Shown here: positions 8,952 through 17,698 of the stretch, piece after piece
Layout: the number at the start of each line of letters is the position of its first letter
Position numbering within the stretch: the stretch's first letter is position 1
Assembly (NCBI GenBank): GCA_016124675.1
Contig: WGNG01000009.1
Span: 310,001-374,000 of the forward strand
Length of the DNA: 64,000 bases
DNA from: Alphaproteobacteria bacterium
GTDB lineage: Bacteria; Pseudomonadota; Alphaproteobacteria; Caulobacterales; Maricaulaceae
Direction of reading: 5' to 3'
The notes under the pieces: model-generated
What the model was told of the DNA's origin: nothing
What the model saw: the letters and a program-made list of their open reading frames with translations, nothing else
The model's database searches: none
Position numbers and translations under genes: made by a program

Positions 8952-11312
8952 CTAGAAGGACGCCCCGATCCGCACGCCGAAGGTGCGCGGCGCGCCGGCG
9001 ATGAAGGTCGGCAGGCCGAAGGCGCCGCCGGTATTGCCCGAATCGATCAGGTATTCCTCGTCCAACAGGTTGGACCCGAACACTTCGGCGAACCGGCTGC
9101 GATCGGCGGTTTCGTAGCGCAGGCGGGCGCGCAGGAGGCCGTATGCGTCCTGACGCACGCCCACGAACTCGTCATTATCGTTGTCGGTGAAGAAGTGCGA
9201 CTGCCATGTATAGCTCGGCAGGACGCTCACTTCGCCCCACGATCCGCCCGCCACCACCACGCGCGCGCCCAGGGCGATCGCGTGCTCGGGCGAGTAGCGG
9301 AAACGGTTGCCGGCAAGCGCCTGGGGCTGGCCGTTCGCCGTATCGTCGAACGTGGCCAGGTTATAGGCATAGGTGAAGAACACGTCGGCGCGGTCATTCA
9401 GGCTGAAATCACCCTGCAGCTCCAGACCGTACTGGGTGGCGTTGCCCGCATTGGTCGGCGCGAACGTGCCCGAGGTGGGGTCGAAGATCGAGGACTGGAA
9501 ATCCTCGTACTGCGAGCGGAAGATCGAGCCTGACAGCGTGCCGCGATCCAGGCTGACGAAGGCGCCCGCTTCAATCGAATCGACGATTTCCGCCGGCGCG
9601 ATCGAGAAGAAGGTCGGCGATCCGGTGTCGAGCGCGATGACATCCGGGCGACGGCCGCGCGCGAAGCTCGCCCAGGTATTGATCCGGTCATTGAGCTCGT
9701 AGGCCGCCACCACACGCCAGGTCCAGGCGTCGAAGCTCGCGGTCTGGCGCACCGTGGCGCCGTTCGGCGTGGCGGGCAGGATCAGCGTCCGGCCAAAGGT
9801 CACACGGTTCGGGCCCATGCTGGTCCCGCCATAACCCGAGGCGATCTTGTCCTCGTCGGTGTAGCGAAGGCCCGCCGTCAGCGTCAGCCGGTCGGTGAGC
9901 GCGTAGGAGGCGTCGGCGAACACGTCCATCGCCTCGGTGACGCCGGCATTGGCGGACTCTTCGGTGTAGTTCGGGCGCAGCGGGACGAAGCCCATGCCGC
10001 TCGACAGCGCCGCGATGGAGAAGGGGAAGGGATTGCGCAGATCGGTGATGGCCGACACCGGCACGCCCAGCCCCGCCGCCACCGTCGCCGGATTGCCAAA
10101 GGCGCCGGTGGAGACGAAGAAGGCCTGCGCGACGCCCTCGTCATAGATGCCCGGTATGCGCTGGGTGTTGGCTTCGTAGAAATAGGTGACGCCGCCGAAC
10201 GCGGTGAGGGCGCCGCCATTATCGAAAGTCAGGCGCATTTCATGGCTGGTCTGACGGCCCGTGGCGTCCTCGGCGAAGTTCAGGAAATTGAGCCCGGCGC
10301 CGATCGGATCGAAAATCTCCACCGACTCGTAATCACGGTAGCCGGTGATGGTGGACAGGCTGAACGCGTCGTTGATATCCCATTCGGTCAGGACGGTGAC
10401 GCCGCGCACGGTGCGATCCAGGCCCAGCGGCTGATTGCCTTCAAAGCCGGGGATCAGGCGCAGATCGGCGGCGGTGTAGGGCGAGGTGTCGAGGCCCGGC
10501 GCAGCCAGCACGCCGGATTTGAACGAGGTGCCCGGCCCATTGTCTTCCTGCCAGTTGGCGATCACGTGGAAGCGGAACGAGTCGGTGGGCTCGCCGCTGA
10601 ACACGGCGCGCAGGCCGGTCGTGTGACGGCCCTGCAGATCATCGCCGCTGCCGCGGTTCTCGATATAGCCGTCGCGCGAACGCAGCACGCCCGCCAGGCG
10701 GAAGGCGTAGCCGGCGCCGAGATCGCGGTTCACATGGCCGCCCATTTCGCGGTGATCGAAATTGCCATAGCCGGCGAACAGGCTCGCCGTGTTCTCCTGC
10801 GCCGCCTTGTTCTGGATGATGTTGATGCCGCCGATCAGCGCGCCGCGCCCGAACAGGGTCGGCTGCGGGCCCTTGGCCACTTCCAGGCGCTCGATGTCGA
10901 ACAGCTCGACGTAGGAGCCGCGCGAGCGGGTGATGGACAGCCCGTCCTGGAACATCGCCACGCGCGCTTCGGCGTTGGCCGCGCCGCTGTCGGTGGTGAT
11001 GCCGCGCAGCGAGTAGCCAGGATTGTTCGGGCTCTGCTCCTGGACCACCAGGCCCGGGGTGAACAGGCCAAGGTCTTCCAGCGTGCGGATGTCGAGCCGG
11101 TCGATGAGCTCGGAGTCAAGCGCGGTGACATTCACCGGCACGTCGGCCAGCGACTGGGCGCGGAACTGGGTGGTGACGACGATCACGTCACGGGTTTCGG
11201 CGCGGGCTTGCGCGCCCTGCGCGGGCTCGGCTTCGCTCTGGGCCAGCGCAGGCGCGCCATACAGCAGGGCGGCGAGGGCGGCGCAGGCGGTCAGGCGGGA
11301 TTTCATGGTCAT
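8952..11312 (-). CDS. TonB-dependent outer-membrane receptor, likely phosphate-regulated
   Basis: Outer-membrane ligand-gated channel, 786 residues. A signal peptide ending ALAQSE is followed by an N-terminal plug with IVVTTQFRAQSLADVPVNVT, the TLEDL and LRGI plug elements and FDIERLEVAKGPQPTLFGRGA, then a long barrel that ends in the terminal Phe (FGVRIGASF). I chose the ATG at 11312 because AAGGGGA lies 7 bases upstream. Four PHO-box heptamers lie 76-115 bases upstream, and phoD follows on the same strand, so uptake of a phosphate-containing ligand is a reasonable inference. The ligand itself cannot be read from the sequence. Confidence 0.93.
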   Translation of the reverse strand: MTMKSRLTACAALAALLYGAPALAQSEAEPAQGAQARAETRDVIVVTTQFRAQSLADVPVNVTALDSELIDRLDIRTLEDLGLFTPGLVVQEQSPNNPGYSLRGITTDSGAANAEARVAMFQDGLSITRSRGSYVELFDIERLEVAKGPQPTLFGRGALIGGINIIQNKAAQENTASLFAGYGNFDHREMGGHVNRDLGAGYAFRLAGVLRSRDGYIENRGSGDDLQGRHTTGLRAVFSGEPTDSFRFHVIANWQEDNGPGTSFKSGVLAAPGLDTSPYTAADLRLIPGFEGNQPLGLDRTVRGVTVLTEWDINDAFSLSTITGYRDYESVEIFDPIGAGLNFLNFAEDATGRQTSHEMRLTFDNGGALTAFGGVTYFYEANTQRIPGIYDEGVAQAFFVSTGAFGNPATVAAGLGVPVSAITDLRNPFPFSIAALSSGMGFVPLRPNYTEESANAGVTEAMDVFADASYALTDRLTLTAGLRYTDEDKIASGYGGTSMGPNRVTFGRTLILPATPNGATVRQTASFDAWTWRVVAAYELNDRINTWASFARGRRPDVIALDTGSPTFFSIAPAEIVDSIEAGAFVSLDRGTLSGSIFRSQYEDFQSSIFDPTSGTFAPTNAGNATQYGLELQGDFSLNDRADVFFTYAYNLATFDDTANGQPQALAGNRFRYSPEHAIALGARVVVAGGSWGEVSVLPSYTWQSHFFTDNDNDEFVGVRQDAYGLLRARLRYETADRSRFAEVFGSNLLDEEYLIDSGNTGGAFGLPTFIAGAPRTFGVRIGASF

Positions 11313-11387
11313 GGACAGTCCCCTTGGAATGGCGGCAGCGCCCGGCGATATGGCCGGGCGCGTTGGCGGCCTCACTAGGCGCAGCGC

Positions 11388-11427
11388 ATGACAAACGCCC
11401 GACAAAGCGATGACAGGTATTTGACGC
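11388..11427 (-). promoter_or_regulatory. PHO box, four PhoB heptamers at 11-bp period
   Basis: On the minus strand the order is GCGTCAA, CTGTCAT, TTGTCGG, TTGTCAT, each separated by exactly 4 bases (plus-strand starts 11421, 11410, 11399, 11388). The PhoB consensus is CTGTCAT-N4-CTGTCAT; the second heptamer is a perfect match and the fourth has one mismatch. The orientation points to the TonB receptor gene starting at 11312. Confidence 0.8.
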
Positions 11428-11489
11428 GGTGCAGCAAAGTGTGGCGTGTGGCCTGTTCGCCACGCCCCGGCCCGGCTACAAGGCCGGTC

Positions 11490-12494
11490 ATGAGCGACGC
11501 GAGCCCCGACATCCGCACCCTGACGCCTGAGCCCGAGGCTCTGGGCGAACGCCTTGACCGCTGGCTGGCCGACCAGTGCCCGGACCTGTCACGCTCGCGC
11601 TGCAAGGCGCTGATCGAGGCGGGGGCTCTGCTGGTGGATGGAAGCGCGCTGACGGAGGCTTCCGCCAAGGTGCGCGAGGGCGTCTACCGGCTGAGCGTGC
11701 CCGAACCTGCGCGCGCCGAACCGGAGCCCGAGGCGATCAGGCTCGACATTCTCTATGAGGACGCCCACCTCATCGTCATCAACAAGGCGGCCGGCATGAC
11801 GGTCCACCCCGCCGCCGGCGCCTGGAGCGGGACGCTGGTCCACGCCCTGTTGCACCATTGCGCGGGCTCGCTGTCAGGCATTGGCGGGGTGATGCGCCCG
11901 GGCATCGTCCACCGCCTGGACAAGGACACGTCCGGCGTCATGGTCGCGGCCAAGAGCGACGAAGCCCATCAGGGCTTGTCAGAACAGTTCGCGGCCCACG
12001 ACGTGGAGCGCGCCTATATCGCCTTCACACGCGGCGCGCCCAAGCCCCGCGCCGGGCGGATCGAGACCCGGCTCGGCCGCTCCGACCATGACCGCAAGAA
12101 GATCGCGGTGCTGCCCGAACACAGCAAGGCCGGCAAGCACGCGATCACCAATTACGAGACGCTGACCGTCTACGGCCAGATCCCCGGCGCCTCGGTGGGC
12201 ACGCCGGTCGCCGCGCGCGTCGAATGCCGGCTGGAGACCGGGCGCACCCACCAGATCCGGGTGCACATGGCCCATATCGCCTGCCCGCTCCTGGGCGATC
12301 CGCTCTACGGCAAGGCGCGTGGCGGCGTGCTGGCCAGGCTCGATGACGGCAAGGTGTTCCGCGGCTTCGCCCGCCAGGCCCTGCACGCCGCCGTGCTGGG
12401 CTTCGAGCATCCGGTCACCGGCCAGCCCCACCGCTTCGAAACCCCGCTCCCGCCCGACATGGCGCAGCTGGAAGGGTTTCTGAAGACGCTGTGA
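11490..12494 (+). CDS. rluD: RluA/RluD-family pseudouridine synthase
   Basis: Converts uridines to pseudouridine in 23S rRNA. 334 residues from the ATG at 11490. An N-terminal S4 RNA-binding domain (ERLDRWLADQCPDLSRSRCK) precedes the catalytic domain with the family motif HRLDKDTSGVMV; the nucleophile is D144. Later family blocks are YIAFTRG, GRTHQIRVHMA and GDPLYG. The D144 position and S4 domain match RluD (23S positions 1911/1915/1917), but RluA relatives with other targets share this build. The open frame extends to 11388, which would overlap the PHO box of the divergent gene, so the shorter start is preferred. Confidence 0.88.
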   Translation: MSDASPDIRTLTPEPEALGERLDRWLADQCPDLSRSRCKALIEAGALLVDGSALTEASAKVREGVYRLSVPEPARAEPEPEAIRLDILYEDAHLIVINKAAGMTVHPAAGAWSGTLVHALLHHCAGSLSGIGGVMRPGIVHRLDKDTSGVMVAAKSDEAHQGLSEQFAAHDVERAYIAFTRGAPKPRAGRIETRLGRSDHDRKKIAVLPEHSKAGKHAITNYETLTVYGQIPGASVGTPVAARVECRLETGRTHQIRVHMAHIACPLLGDPLYGKARGGVLARLDDGKVFRGFARQALHAAVLGFEHPVTGQPHRFETPLPPDMAQLEGFLKTL

Positions 12495-12497
12495 GGG

Positions 12498-14369
12498 CTA
12501 ACGCCGTCGGCCTGCTCGTGCCTGCTTCGAGCCGGCCGGTCCGGCGCGCACATCACGCTCGAACAGGCCCGCCAGCTGGTGGGTGATGGCGCCGGCCAGC
12601 TGGTCGACATCCACCACGGTCACCGCCTTGCGGTAATAGCGCGTCACGTCATGCCCGATCCCGATCGCCAGCAGCTCCACGTCCGACCGGGTTTCGATCA
12701 TCGCGATCACCTCGCGCAGGTGCTTTTCCAGATAGGACGGGGAATTGGCCGACTGGGTGCCGTCATCCACCGGCGCGCCGTCAGAAATCACCATAAGGAT
12801 GCGCCTTTGCTCGGGCCGCGCCAGCAGGCGCCCGTGCGCCCACAGCAGCGCCTCACCGTCGATATTCTCCTTCAGGAGGCCGTCGCGCAGCATCAGGCCC
12901 AGATTGGGCCGCGCCCGGCGCCAGGGCGCATCGGCGCTCTTGTAGATGATGTGGCGCAGATCATTGAGACGGCCCGGATGCGGCGGCTTGCCCTGGGACA
13001 GCCATTCCTCCTTGGCCCGCCCCCCCTTCCAGGCGCGGGTGGTGAAGCCGAGGATCTCGGTCTTGACCCCGCAGCGCTCCAGCGTGCGCGCCAGAATGTC
13101 GGCGCAGGCCGCCGCCACCAGGATCGGGCGCCCGCGCATCGAGCCTGAATTGTCCAGGAGCAGGGTGACGACCGTGTCGCGGAAGGCCATCTCCTGTTCC
13201 TGCTTGAAGGAGAGCGGCTGCATCGGGTCCATGATGATGCGCGGCAGGCGCGCCGGATCGAGCACGCCCTCCTCCTGATCGAACGCCCAGGAGCGCTGCT
13301 GGCGCGCCATCAGCTTGCGCTGCAGCCGGTTGGCGAGGCGCCCCACCGCCGCCTCCAGCCCCTTGAGATGCTGGTCGAGATTGCGGCGCAGCCGGGTGAG
13401 CTCCTCGCCGTCGCATAAGTCGGAGGCCTGGATCACCTCGTCGAACGCGCGGGTGAACACCTTGTAGGCGTTGGGGTCCTCGCCCGGCGACGGGGTCCAG
13501 TTGGGCCGCGAGGCCTGGCGGGCGTCACCGGGCTCGTCATCGGCCTCGATGCGGGTCTGGCTCTCCTGGGCGTAGTCGACGTCCTGGCTGTCCGACGCTG
13601 TGCCGCGCGCATCCTCAGGCTTGTCCTCCTCGGCGCCCTCGGGCTCGCTGTCGCCCTCGTCCTCGCCGGACTGGGGATCCTGCTCGATCCCGGAATCGTC
13701 CTCGGTCTCGCTGTCCTCGTCCTCGTCGGCCTCCTCGCCGAGCTCGTCAGAGAGGTCGAGATCGCGCAGAACCTGGCGCAGCGCTGCGGCAAAGCGCACC
13801 TGGTCGCCAGCCGTCTGCGCCAGCGCGTCCAGCGCCGGGCCGGCGGCAGCCTCCACATCCTCGCGCCAGACCTGCATCAGCCCGCGCGCGTCCGCCGGCG
13901 CCGGGCGCCCGGTGATGCGCTCGCGCACCAGCATGGAGACCGCGTCCGCCAGCGGCGCGGTCTGGCGGTCTTCGGTCTGGTTCCAGCCCTCGCGCTTGCA
14001 GCGTTCGATCAGGGCGGCATCGAGATTGCCTGCCACGCCGCGCATCTCGCGCGCGCCCAGCGCCTCCACCCGGGCCTGTTCGGCCGCATCATGAATGCGG
14101 CGCGCGCGCGCGCCCGGCGGCGCCGATTGCTGGTGGCGCGCGCTATCGTGCAGCGCCAGCCTCAGCGCCATCGCATCGGCCTTGCCGCGCAGCAGCGCCG
14201 CCTCGGCCGGCGACAGACCCTCGGGCGGGTTGGGCAGGAGGACGCGGCCCTTGGACAGGGCATCCTTGTCGCCACCGAACTTCACCTCCAGCTCGCACGC
14301 GCCGGACAGGGCGCGCGTGGCGGCCCCGAGGGCGCGGCGGAAGGTTTCGGCGGGCGTCTCTTCGCTCAT
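12498..14369 (-). CDS. cobT: CobT-type cobaltochelatase subunit with VWA domain
   Basis: CobT joins CobS (AAA+ ATPase) and CobN to insert cobalt into hydrogenobyrinate a,c-diamide. 623 residues: an N-terminal helical domain, a strongly acidic middle (Asp/Glu runs at about residues 205-330), and a C-terminal von Willebrand A domain with the MIDAS sequence [13 protein letters not shown] and [12 protein letters not shown]. The ATG at 14369 gives the usual [14 protein letters not shown] opening. Its usual partner cobS is not next to it, and no other B12 gene is in the window. Alphaproteobacterial CobT relatives also occur without the full cobalamin pathway, so the cobalt role is family knowledge, not shown here. 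Confidence 0.88.
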   Translation of the reverse strand: MSEETPAETFRRALGAATRALSGACELEVKFGGDKDALSKGRVLLPNPPEGLSPAEAALLRGKADAMALRLALHDSARHQQSAPPGARARRIHDAAEQARVEALGAREMRGVAGNLDAALIERCKREGWNQTEDRQTAPLADAVSMLVRERITGRPAPADARGLMQVWREDVEAAAGPALDALAQTAGDQVRFAAALRQVLRDLDLSDELGEEADEDEDSETEDDSGIEQDPQSGEDEGDSEPEGAEEDKPEDARGTASDSQDVDYAQESQTRIEADDEPGDARQASRPNWTPSPGEDPNAYKVFTRAFDEVIQASDLCDGEELTRLRRNLDQHLKGLEAAVGRLANRLQRKLMARQQRSWAFDQEEGVLDPARLPRIIMDPMQPLSFKQEQEMAFRDTVVTLLLDNSGSMRGRPILVAAACADILARTLERCGVKTEILGFTTRAWKGGRAKEEWLSQGKPPHPGRLNDLRHIIYKSADAPWRRARPNLGLMLRDGLLKENIDGEALLWAHGRLLARPEQRRILMVISDGAPVDDGTQSANSPSYLEKHLREVIAMIETRSDVELLAIGIGHDVTRYYRKAVTVVDVDQLAGAITHQLAGLFERDVRAGPAGSKQARAGRRR

Positions 14370-14427
14370 GGCTCCACACTTAGCGCTGGCGCGTACGCTT
14401 GCGAACCCGCCGCGGCGCCGCAGCGCA

Positions 14428-15648
14428 TCACATGGCCCCCAGACCGTAGGCGCCGTGCAGCGCCCGAACCGCCCGCTCGATGAGATCACCGTCCACCAGC
14501 GCGGATATCTTGATCTCGCTGGTGGCCGCCATGCGCACGCTCACGCCCTCGCGCGCCAGCACGCCATAGAGCGTGCGCGCCACGTCCGCCCGGCCGCGCA
14601 GACCGGTGCCCACCACCGACACCTTGGCCAGACCCGTCTCGGAGCGGATCTCGAGCCCGTCAAAGCGCGCCGACAGCCCTTGCGCCAGCGCCAGCGCGCG
14701 CGGCAGATCGCGTCCGCTGACCGAGCATTCCACCACCGCCCCGCCCGCCCGCGCGCGGGCCTGCACGATCATGTCCACCGCGACATCGGCCTGCGCGAAC
14801 GCCGCGAACAGGGCTTCGGCCGCTTCGGGACCCGGCGCGCCGTGCAACGACAGGCGCGCCTGATCGCGCACATAGGCGACGCCCGACACCACCCGGCGTT
14901 CCGCCAGGCGCGCCTCGTCCACCACTTCGGTGCCGGCGCTGGCGCCGGGCATGAGGAAGCTTGACTTGACCCGCAGCGTCACCGCCTTGGCCTTGGCGTA
15001 CTCCACCGAGCGGGTCTGCAGCACTTTCGCCCCCATGGCCGCCAGCTCCAGCATGGCGTCATGACTGATGCGCTCCACCCGCGCCGCATCCGGCGCGATG
15101 CGCGGATCGGTGGTGAACACCCCGTCCACATCGGTGTAGATGTCGCACTCGGCCCCCACCGCCGCCGCGACCGCCACCGCCGTCAGGTCCGTGCCGCCAC
15201 GGCCCAGCGTGGCGAGACGCCCGCTGGCGTCCACGCCCTGATAGCCGGCGACCACCGGAATGATTCCCTCGCGCATCATTGCATCCAGCGCCTCGCCCGC
15301 AATGGCGATGATTCGCGCCGCGCCCGGCGGACCATCGACCAGGATCGGCAGGCTCCAGCCGGTGACCGCCTCGGCCTTCAGCCCGCGCGCCTTGAGCGCC
15401 AGCGCCATCAGGGCTGCGCTCGCCTGCTCGCCCGCGCCCAGCAGGGTGTCGGTCTCGATCTCGCCCAGCCCCCCGCCCAGCGCCTCGGCGAGCGCCAGAA
15501 GCCGGTCGGTCTCGCCCGCCATGGCCGACACCACCACCGCCACCTCGCGCCCGGCCGCCTGTTCGTGGGCGACGATGGATGCCGAGTGCGCAATGCGTTC
15601 CGGTCCGCCCATGGAGGTGCCGCCGAATTTCACAACCAGACGCGTCAT
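14428..15648 (-). CDS. lysC: aspartate kinase
   Basis: First step of the aspartate family pathway (Lys, Thr, Met, DAP): ATP-dependent phosphorylation of L-aspartate. 406 residues, the standard length of the bacterial single-function enzyme. The opening [10 protein letters not shown] is the kinase signature, followed by [18 protein letters not shown] and [13 protein letters not shown] in the amino-acid-kinase fold, and two ACT domains after about residue 260 that usually bind Lys or Thr for feedback control ([29 protein letters not shown]). The ATG at 15648 has GGGAG upstream. It is divergent from ubiG, an arrangement I recall from other alphaproteobacteria. Confidence 0.96.
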   Translation of the reverse strand: MTRLVVKFGGTSMGGPERIAHSASIVAHEQAAGREVAVVVSAMAGETDRLLALAEALGGGLGEIETDTLLGAGEQASAALMALALKARGLKAEAVTGWSLPILVDGPPGAARIIAIAGEALDAMMREGIIPVVAGYQGVDASGRLATLGRGGTDLTAVAVAAAVGAECDIYTDVDGVFTTDPRIAPDAARVERISHDAMLELAAMGAKVLQTRSVEYAKAKAVTLRVKSSFLMPGASAGTEVVDEARLAERRVVSGVAYVRDQARLSLHGAPGPEAAEALFAAFAQADVAVDMIVQARARAGGAVVECSVSGRDLPRALALAQGLSARFDGLEIRSETGLAKVSVVGTGLRGRADVARTLYGVLAREGVSVRMAATSEIKISALVDGDLIERAVRALHGAYGLGAM

Positions 15649-15777
15649 GCCTGCTCCCGCCAGCATAGGACCGGGACGTAACCGCGCACCCGGCTCGATT
15701 CCGGGCGCACCAGCGCCCATATTGCGACACCTATACGTAAGCGCCCCCCGCGCGCCAACGCCGCACCGGAGTCACCC

Positions 15778-16542
15778 ATGGCCCAGGCCGCCGCCCCAGA
15801 CCGTCTTGTATCCCCGTCCATCGATCCCGACGAGGTGGAGAAATTCTCCCGCATCGCCGGCGAATGGTGGGACCCGGCATCCAAATTCGCCCCGCTGCAC
15901 AAGTTCAACCCGGCGCGCCTGACCTGGATTCGCGATACGCTGTGCGCCCATTACGGGCTGAGCGGCGCGGCGCCGCTCGAGGGGCTGACCCTGCTCGATA
16001 TCGGCTGCGGCGGCGGGCTGGTGAGCGAACCCATGGCGCGCCTCGGCGCACGGGTCACCGGCGTGGATGCGGCCGAGGCCAATATCAAGACGGCCCTGGT
16101 CCATGCCGGGGAGGCGGGGCTCGTCATTGATTACCGCTGGGGCGTCGCCGAGCAATTGCTCGAGCAGGGCGGGCCGGGCCAGTTCGATGTGGTGCTCAAT
16201 CTGGAGGTCGTCGAGCATGTCGCTGACCCGGACGCCTTCCTGCGCGATTGTGCACGCCTTGTGAAGCCGGGCGGGGTGATGATTGTGGGCACGATCAACC
16301 GCACCGCGCGCGCCTTCGCCACGGCGATCTTCGGCGCCGAATATGTGCTGGGCTGGCTGCCGCGCGGCACGCACCGCTTTGACAAGCTGGTGCGCCCGGA
16401 GGAAGCGCGCGCGGCGCTGGAGGCGGAAGGGCTGGAGGTGCGCGCGCCGGTGGGCGTCAGCTATAACCCGCTGAAAGACAGGTTTTTCATTTCCGGCGAT
16501 GCGGGTGTGAACTATCTGATGGCGGCGGTGAAACCGGCCTAG
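15778..16542 (+). CDS. ubiG: ubiquinone biosynthesis O-methyltransferase UbiG
   Basis: SAM-dependent methyltransferase for both O-methylation steps of ubiquinone synthesis. 254 residues. The N-terminal VEKFSRIAGEWWDP block is diagnostic of UbiG, as is FAPLHKFNPARLTWI. SAM motif I is LLDIGCGGGLVSEPMAR (about residues 64-80), followed by VTGVDAAEANI, VVLNLEVVEHVADP and GTINRTARAF. Its stop codon shares the CTAG at 16539-16542 with the stop of the convergent gene. Strong call. Confidence 0.96.
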   Translation: MAQAAAPDRLVSPSIDPDEVEKFSRIAGEWWDPASKFAPLHKFNPARLTWIRDTLCAHYGLSGAAPLEGLTLLDIGCGGGLVSEPMARLGARVTGVDAAEANIKTALVHAGEAGLVIDYRWGVAEQLLEQGGPGQFDVVLNLEVVEHVADPDAFLRDCARLVKPGGVMIVGTINRTARAFATAIFGAEYVLGWLPRGTHRFDKLVRPEEARAALEAEGLEVRAPVGVSYNPLKDRFFISGDAGVNYLMAAVKPA

Positions 16543-17456
16543 CGGCGCAGGGTCAGCGAGAAGGCGGCGAAGCCTTCATTGGTGTCCCAGGACTGGGCGG
16601 GCAGCGAATAGGTCGTTTCGCGCCGCACATAGGCCACCGAAAGGTCCGCGCCGCCAAGGCGCATGGCGACGCCCGCCTGGGCGTCGCCCACCATGGCGTA
16701 GGGCGCGACCGTCATCGCGCCCAGCGACCGCAAGCCGGCGCCCGGATCATACAGCAGCGCCTGGCGGTCGGCGCCGGCGAACAGCCACCAGGCCGGGCGC
16801 GACCAGCCGGCGTCATCGCCGATAAAGCGGCCCAGCCGCACTGTGGCGCCCGCCTGCGCGGCGGGGCCATAATCGCCGACGGACACGCCGGCGCGCGGCG
16901 AGACGCCCAGATCAAGACCGGCCTCGCCCGGCGCATCAAACGCGCCTTCATAGCTCAGCGCCATCCGGCGTGGCCGGTCACGGTCGCCGGCCAGCGCAAA
17001 GCCGGCCGCTTCGGCGTAATCCTCGCCAAACGCCAGCGTCATGGCGCTGGGCTCTTCACCATTGAACAGGGTCAGGATGAACCGCCCGCCGGCCGGCGTC
17101 GCCGCCAGCAGGGTTTCCGACGCCTCGAATCCCGCCAGCATGTCGCGTGCGATGACCGGCGCGCGTGCAGCCAGAAGGCCGGACGCCAGACGCGATGCGC
17201 CCGGCCTCACGGCCTCTCGCGCCGGGGAGAAGCCTTCGTCACGCGCATCGAATCTCAGGCCTGAACCGGCGCTGACCGCATCGAGCTCCCGCAGGCGCGG
17301 TGATTCGGGCTGCGGGGCGGCGCGCAATTCTTGCAGAAGGGGCGCGATGACCGACGGGCGCAGATCGCCCGGAGAGGCATGGGCGCTCACAGCGCCGAGG
17401 GCGGCAGCGAACGCCGCAGCCGTCAGGCGCGATGCGATGGCGCATAGACGGGTCAT
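16539..17456 (-). CDS. exported protein of unknown function
   Basis: 305 residues with a clear Sec signal peptide (MTRLCAIASRLTAAAFAAAL, cleavage near AHA-SP). The mature protein is Ala/Gly-rich with alternating beta-like stretches late on (SVGDYGPAAQAGATVRLGRF, LSVAYVRRETTYSLP) and ends in FAAFSLTLRR, which resembles a small outer-membrane or periplasmic beta protein. I do not recognise a family. The ATG at 17456 has AAGG 5 bases upstream. A perfect 7-bp palindrome, ttttggt/accaaaa, lies about 90 bases upstream and may be an operator. Confidence 0.7.
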   Translation of the reverse strand: MTRLCAIASRLTAAAFAAALGAVSAHASPGDLRPSVIAPLLQELRAAPQPESPRLRELDAVSAGSGLRFDARDEGFSPAREAVRPGASRLASGLLAARAPVIARDMLAGFEASETLLAATPAGGRFILTLFNGEEPSAMTLAFGEDYAEAAGFALAGDRDRPRRMALSYEGAFDAPGEAGLDLGVSPRAGVSVGDYGPAAQAGATVRLGRFIGDDAGWSRPAWWLFAGADRQALLYDPGAGLRSLGAMTVAPYAMVGDAQAGVAMRLGGADLSVAYVRRETTYSLPAQSWDTNEGFAAFSLTLRR

Positions 17457-17541
17457 GATGACCTTATCCTTCCGGACCGGACCCCCGTGTCGACGCCTCA
17501 ATACCACGAACCGCAGGGGAATGCATCTGATGTGGCGATGT

Positions 17542-17556
17542 TTTTGGTTACCAAAA
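17542..17556. promoter_or_regulatory. perfect palindrome, possible operator
   Basis: ttttggt-t-accaaaa: 7-bp arms around one base, in an AT-rich patch between the nrdA 3' side and the exported-protein gene (start 17456). Length and symmetry fit a dimeric repressor site. The protein that would bind it is unknown. Confidence 0.4.
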
Positions 17557-17642
17557 CCTGAACTCGCAACAGGGTGTTAGGTTCCACAGCGCCGGGTCGT
17601 CCGGCGCGATCGCGGCCGTAGGAAACCGGCGCCGGAAACACC

Positions 17643-17671
17643 AGCGCCCCGGCCTTGGGGACCGGGGCGCT
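17643..17671 (-). terminator. hairpin downstream of ribonucleotide reductase gene
   Basis: Perfect 10-bp stem agcgccccgg / ccggggcgct with a 9-base loop, 28 bases past the stop of the minus-strand nrdA gene. The minus-strand tail is TGGTGTTT, only modestly T-rich. Confidence 0.55.
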
Positions 17672-17698
17672 GAAGGCGTGAGGGCTCGGCGCGGCGCG

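Noticed and set aside
10242-11378. Long plus-strand frame inside the first TonB receptor gene
   Set aside because: Antisense shadow in GC-rich DNA; the minus-strand receptor frame carries the signal peptide and plug motifs.
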